In this document: positions 62,271-64,000 of the stretch, in pieces | Layout: the number at the start of each line of letters is the position of its first letter | Position numbering within the stretch: the first letter of the stretch is position 1 | Source of the DNA: CAVYYW01 sp963772845 | GTDB lineage: Bacteria; Bacillota; Bacilli; Bacillales; Sporolactobacillaceae | Assembly: GCA_963772845.1 (NCBI GenBank) | Contig: CAVYYW010000027.1 | Location: 62,001-126,000 of the forward strand | Direction of reading: 5' to 3' | Length of the DNA: 64,000 nucleotides | Translations under genes and position numbers: made by a program | The notes under the pieces: model-generated | What the model was told of the DNA's origin: nothing | What the model saw: only the letters and a program-made list of their open reading frames with translations | Databases searched by the model: none

Positions 62271-62620
62271 AGTTGAAACGGTGTGTCAGAGCGCACCGCT
62301 CATTTTGAATGTAATTGAACCTGCCGGGCAAATGCCGGCAGGTTTTCTTGTTTGTTGAGAAGGGAAAATTAGGGAAGTGGACAATAAACCATTAAAAGTG
62401 GACAGTAAATCTTCAAAAGTGGACAGTAAACCATCAAAAGTGGACAGTATATCAGTGAAAGTGGCAAGCAAATCATAAAGGTGGCCAATAGAGCCAACAT
62501 AGGAACGGTTCCACCACCCTGAAAAGTGCTTTCGAGATCAATTCGGAAGCTGATTTATCATTGTTCTATTTAAAATCAGCGTAATTTCATGAAAAATCAC
62601 GATTTTTCATTCCTTATTGC
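62271..62620. repeat. Family-D cassette, copy 3
   Basis: Full set of hairpins with changes. CGGTGTG pairs with CGCACCG through a G-U; CCTGCCGG/CCGGCAGG stays the same; four or five 21-bp units; last palindrome GAAAAATCACGATTTTTC. The palindromic centre differs in each copy (GT, AT, AC) but the arms do not. Confidence 0.8.
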
Positions 62621-62772
62621 GCTTTTTTTACTGTGCACTTGAATAACTGACAGGCGTAGAGCGAAACCATCTTAGTGGCGCCCTAATATTAGGAAAGAGG
62701 TTCATATAATTCCTTCTTGTTTCGAATACTACTAAGGAAATATTTCGAATAGGTCAATTAAATGAAGAAAGA

Positions 62773-62801
62773 TTGAAGACTTCGCTGTTTTTAGGTAAAA
62801 T
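62773..62801 (+). promoter_or_regulatory. Sigma-A promoter of upp
   Basis: TTGAAG, 17 bases, TAAAAT, about 30 bp before upp. Confidence 0.65.
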
Positions 62802-62832
62802 TTATCGAGAGAGATGATTTGAGGAGGATTCA

Positions 62833-63462
62833 ATGGGACAAGTTAAGGTTTTAAACCATCCGTTAATACAGCACAAATTGACAATGATTCGTGATCAGGA
62901 AACAGGAACGAAAAATTTCCGGGCCCTTGTTGATGAGGTTGCCGCTCTTATGGCATTTGAAATTACGCGTGACCTGCCTTTAGAAGAAGTTGAAGTTCAG
63001 ACCCCTGTCACAAAAGCCAAGGCTTATTTATTAGCAGGAAAAAAATTAGGCATCGTACCGATTCTCAGAGCAGGACTTGGAATGGTGGACGGCATGCTTC
63101 GTTTAATTCCAGCTGCTAAAGTCGGACATGTTGGGCTATACAGAGATCCGGAAACGCTTTTGCCTGTGGAATACTATGTAAAACTCCCGCCTGATATTGA
63201 AGAGAGAGACTTTATCGTTGTGGATCCGATGCTTGCAACAGGGGGTTCTGCTTCGGCTGCTTTAACGTCATTGAAAACACGCGGCGCGGTCAACATCAAA
63301 TTGATGTGTCTGATTGCTGCTCCTGAAGGCGTTGAATTGATCCAAAAAGATCATCCGGACGTTGATATTTACCTTGCTTCATTGGATGAAAAACTAAATG
63401 AAAAAGGCTACATTGTTCCTGGCCTCGGTGATGCCGGCGATCGTCTATACGGCACAAAGTAA
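62833..63462 (+). CDS. upp: Uracil phosphoribosyltransferase
   Basis: Salvages uracil to UMP using PRPP. 209 residues, normal length. PRPP loop DPMLATGGSA, RAGLGMVDGM, and the C-terminal uracil-binding IVPGLGDAGDRLYGT. GAGGAGG precedes the ATG. In B. subtilis upp follows glyA; here the repeat/NERD island separates them. Confidence 0.97.
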   Translation: MGQVKVLNHPLIQHKLTMIRDQETGTKNFRALVDEVAALMAFEITRDLPLEEVEVQTPVTKAKAYLLAGKKLGIVPILRAGLGMVDGMLRLIPAAKVGHVGLYRDPETLLPVEYYVKLPPDIEERDFIVVDPMLATGGSASAALTSLKTRGAVNIKLMCLIAAPEGVELIQKDHPDVDIYLASLDEKLNEKGYIVPGLGDAGDRLYGTK

Positions 63463-63530
63463 TAAAAAGGTCAGGGTTTAAAAAGCGGAAAGCCATGACC
63501 GGTATGCTGTTTTATAGGTCCAGTTTGGCT

Positions 63531-63899
63531 TTCCTCTTTTTTGTCCAGCTTCGTCACACAGCCCCTCGGCGTGCTTCAATTCTCTTCCGGTGAGCAAAAG
63601 CGCCCTCCTCAGAGAATTTCCACGCATCGGGCTAAGCATGTGTGACTCCGCTTTTCTTGTCAGCTGCGAAACGCAACGCCTAGCGGCACTTCAAACGTTT
63701 TCCGGCCGCAACAGCGTCCTCAAACGTCTTCCAGTGCGTACGGCGTTGAACGCGTTTCTCCGCTTTTCTTTGTCCAGCTCTGTCACACAGCCCCTCGGCG
63801 TGCTTCAATTCTCTTCCGGTGAGCAAAAAGCGCCCTCCTCAGAGAATTTCCACCACGCATCGGGGCTAAGCATGTGTGACTCCGCTTTTCTTTCAAAAT
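63531..63899. repeat. Three-unit family-A-like repeat after upp
   Basis: Units at about 63531-63655 and 63771-63899 are almost identical (TTGTCCAGCTTCGTCACACA, GCCCCTCGGCGTGCTTCAAT, CTCCGCTTTTCTT), with a diverged middle unit (GCGAAACGCAACGCCTAGCG). Each unit ends in GCTTTTCTT. It follows the upp stop within 70 bp. A 104-codon frame here lacks a ribosome site. From 63900 to the window end I see nothing definite. Confidence 0.75.
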
Positions 63900-64000
63900 G
63901 TTAACGGAATGGACACATTATGCGGATGCAGAAATAGGACATTCCAATATAATAAAACTGAACAGAGATTCAAAAAAAACGAAATGTGACAATATCGGTA

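Noticed and set aside
60318..62471. Three minus-strand ORFs of 61-63 codons in the family-D cassettes sharing the same C-terminus and a seven-residue LLSTFDG repeat
   Set aside because: The heptad arises because the DNA unit is 21 bp. The ORFs have TTG-type or displaced starts without ribosome sites and run through the terminator-like hairpins. Conservation is explained by the cassette copies.
63590..63904. 104-codon ORF after upp
   Set aside because: Lies wholly inside the three-unit repeat, no ribosome site, and repeats its own sequence.

Overview
The window is chromosomal DNA from a low-to-moderate G+C, endospore-forming member of the Bacillales. The evidence is gerQ, spoIIR, spo0F, pbpG and hemQ, rho-independent terminators with long T runs, AGGAGG-type ribosome binding sites, and gene order that follows the ywdK-to-upp part of the Bacillus subtilis chromosome almost gene for gene. 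It is not B. subtilis itself: proteins have diverged, an icmF-type acyl-CoA operon is present, rpiB is missing between ywlE and ywlG, and many intergenic gaps are filled with extragenic repeats. I cannot name the species.

Layout: 1-1232 partial pheA and ywdK. 1233-3723 repeat-rich DNA around gerQ. 3724-11428 hemQ, pta, an aldo-keto reductase facing an Old Yellow Enzyme, lipL, ywfO, ywgA and a GNAT acetyltransferase. 11429-13200 an AT-rich accessory patch (DUF2441 protein, VanZ-like protein, a 46-residue ORF). 13475-15182 a T-box riboswitch controlling an NhaC-family transporter. 15466-15723 a type I toxin-antitoxin module. 15737-24131 ywhD, pbpG, speE-speB, ywiB-argS. 24168-37362 a cardiolipin synthase, then a fatty/branched-chain acyl-CoA catabolic operon (fadF, thiolase, hydroxyacyl-CoA dehydrogenase, two acyl-CoA dehydrogenases, meaB, a TetR regulator, icmF). 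37478-49829 rpoE, pyrG with a nucleotide-sensing leader, ywjG, spo0F, fbaA, tal, murAB, glpX, rho and rpmE. 49989-58871 tdk, a CoA-disulfide-reductase-like protein, prfA-prmC-spoIIR-sua5-mntP-ywlE-ywlG. 58979-63462 glyA, a repeat cluster enclosing a NERD-domain gene, and upp. 63531-63899 a three-copy repeat.

The acyl-CoA operon works as one pathway: acyl-CoA dehydrogenases feed electrons to the membrane FadF-type Fe-S protein, HBD and thiolase finish beta-oxidation, and IcmF interconverts branched and linear acyl-CoAs. Two 14-bp palindromes of the same design, one at the fadF promoter and one before the thiolase gene, are candidate operators for the TetR protein encoded in the operon.

At least eight conserved genes (pta, ywgA, the DUF2441 gene, meaB, rho, prmC, sua5, mntP) are interrupted by single-base frame shifts, one clearly in a nine-base homopolymer. 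Since several are essential or nearly so, I read most of these as sequence errors rather than real pseudogenes.

Most interesting items: the type I toxin/antisense RNA pair, the T-box transporter, the pyrG leader that starts with GGGC and carries a pyrimidine tract in its terminator, the repeat families (a 53-bp hairpin array and a 21-bp-period cassette around the NERD gene), the candidate operator pair, and a lysine-free N-terminus in GerQ.
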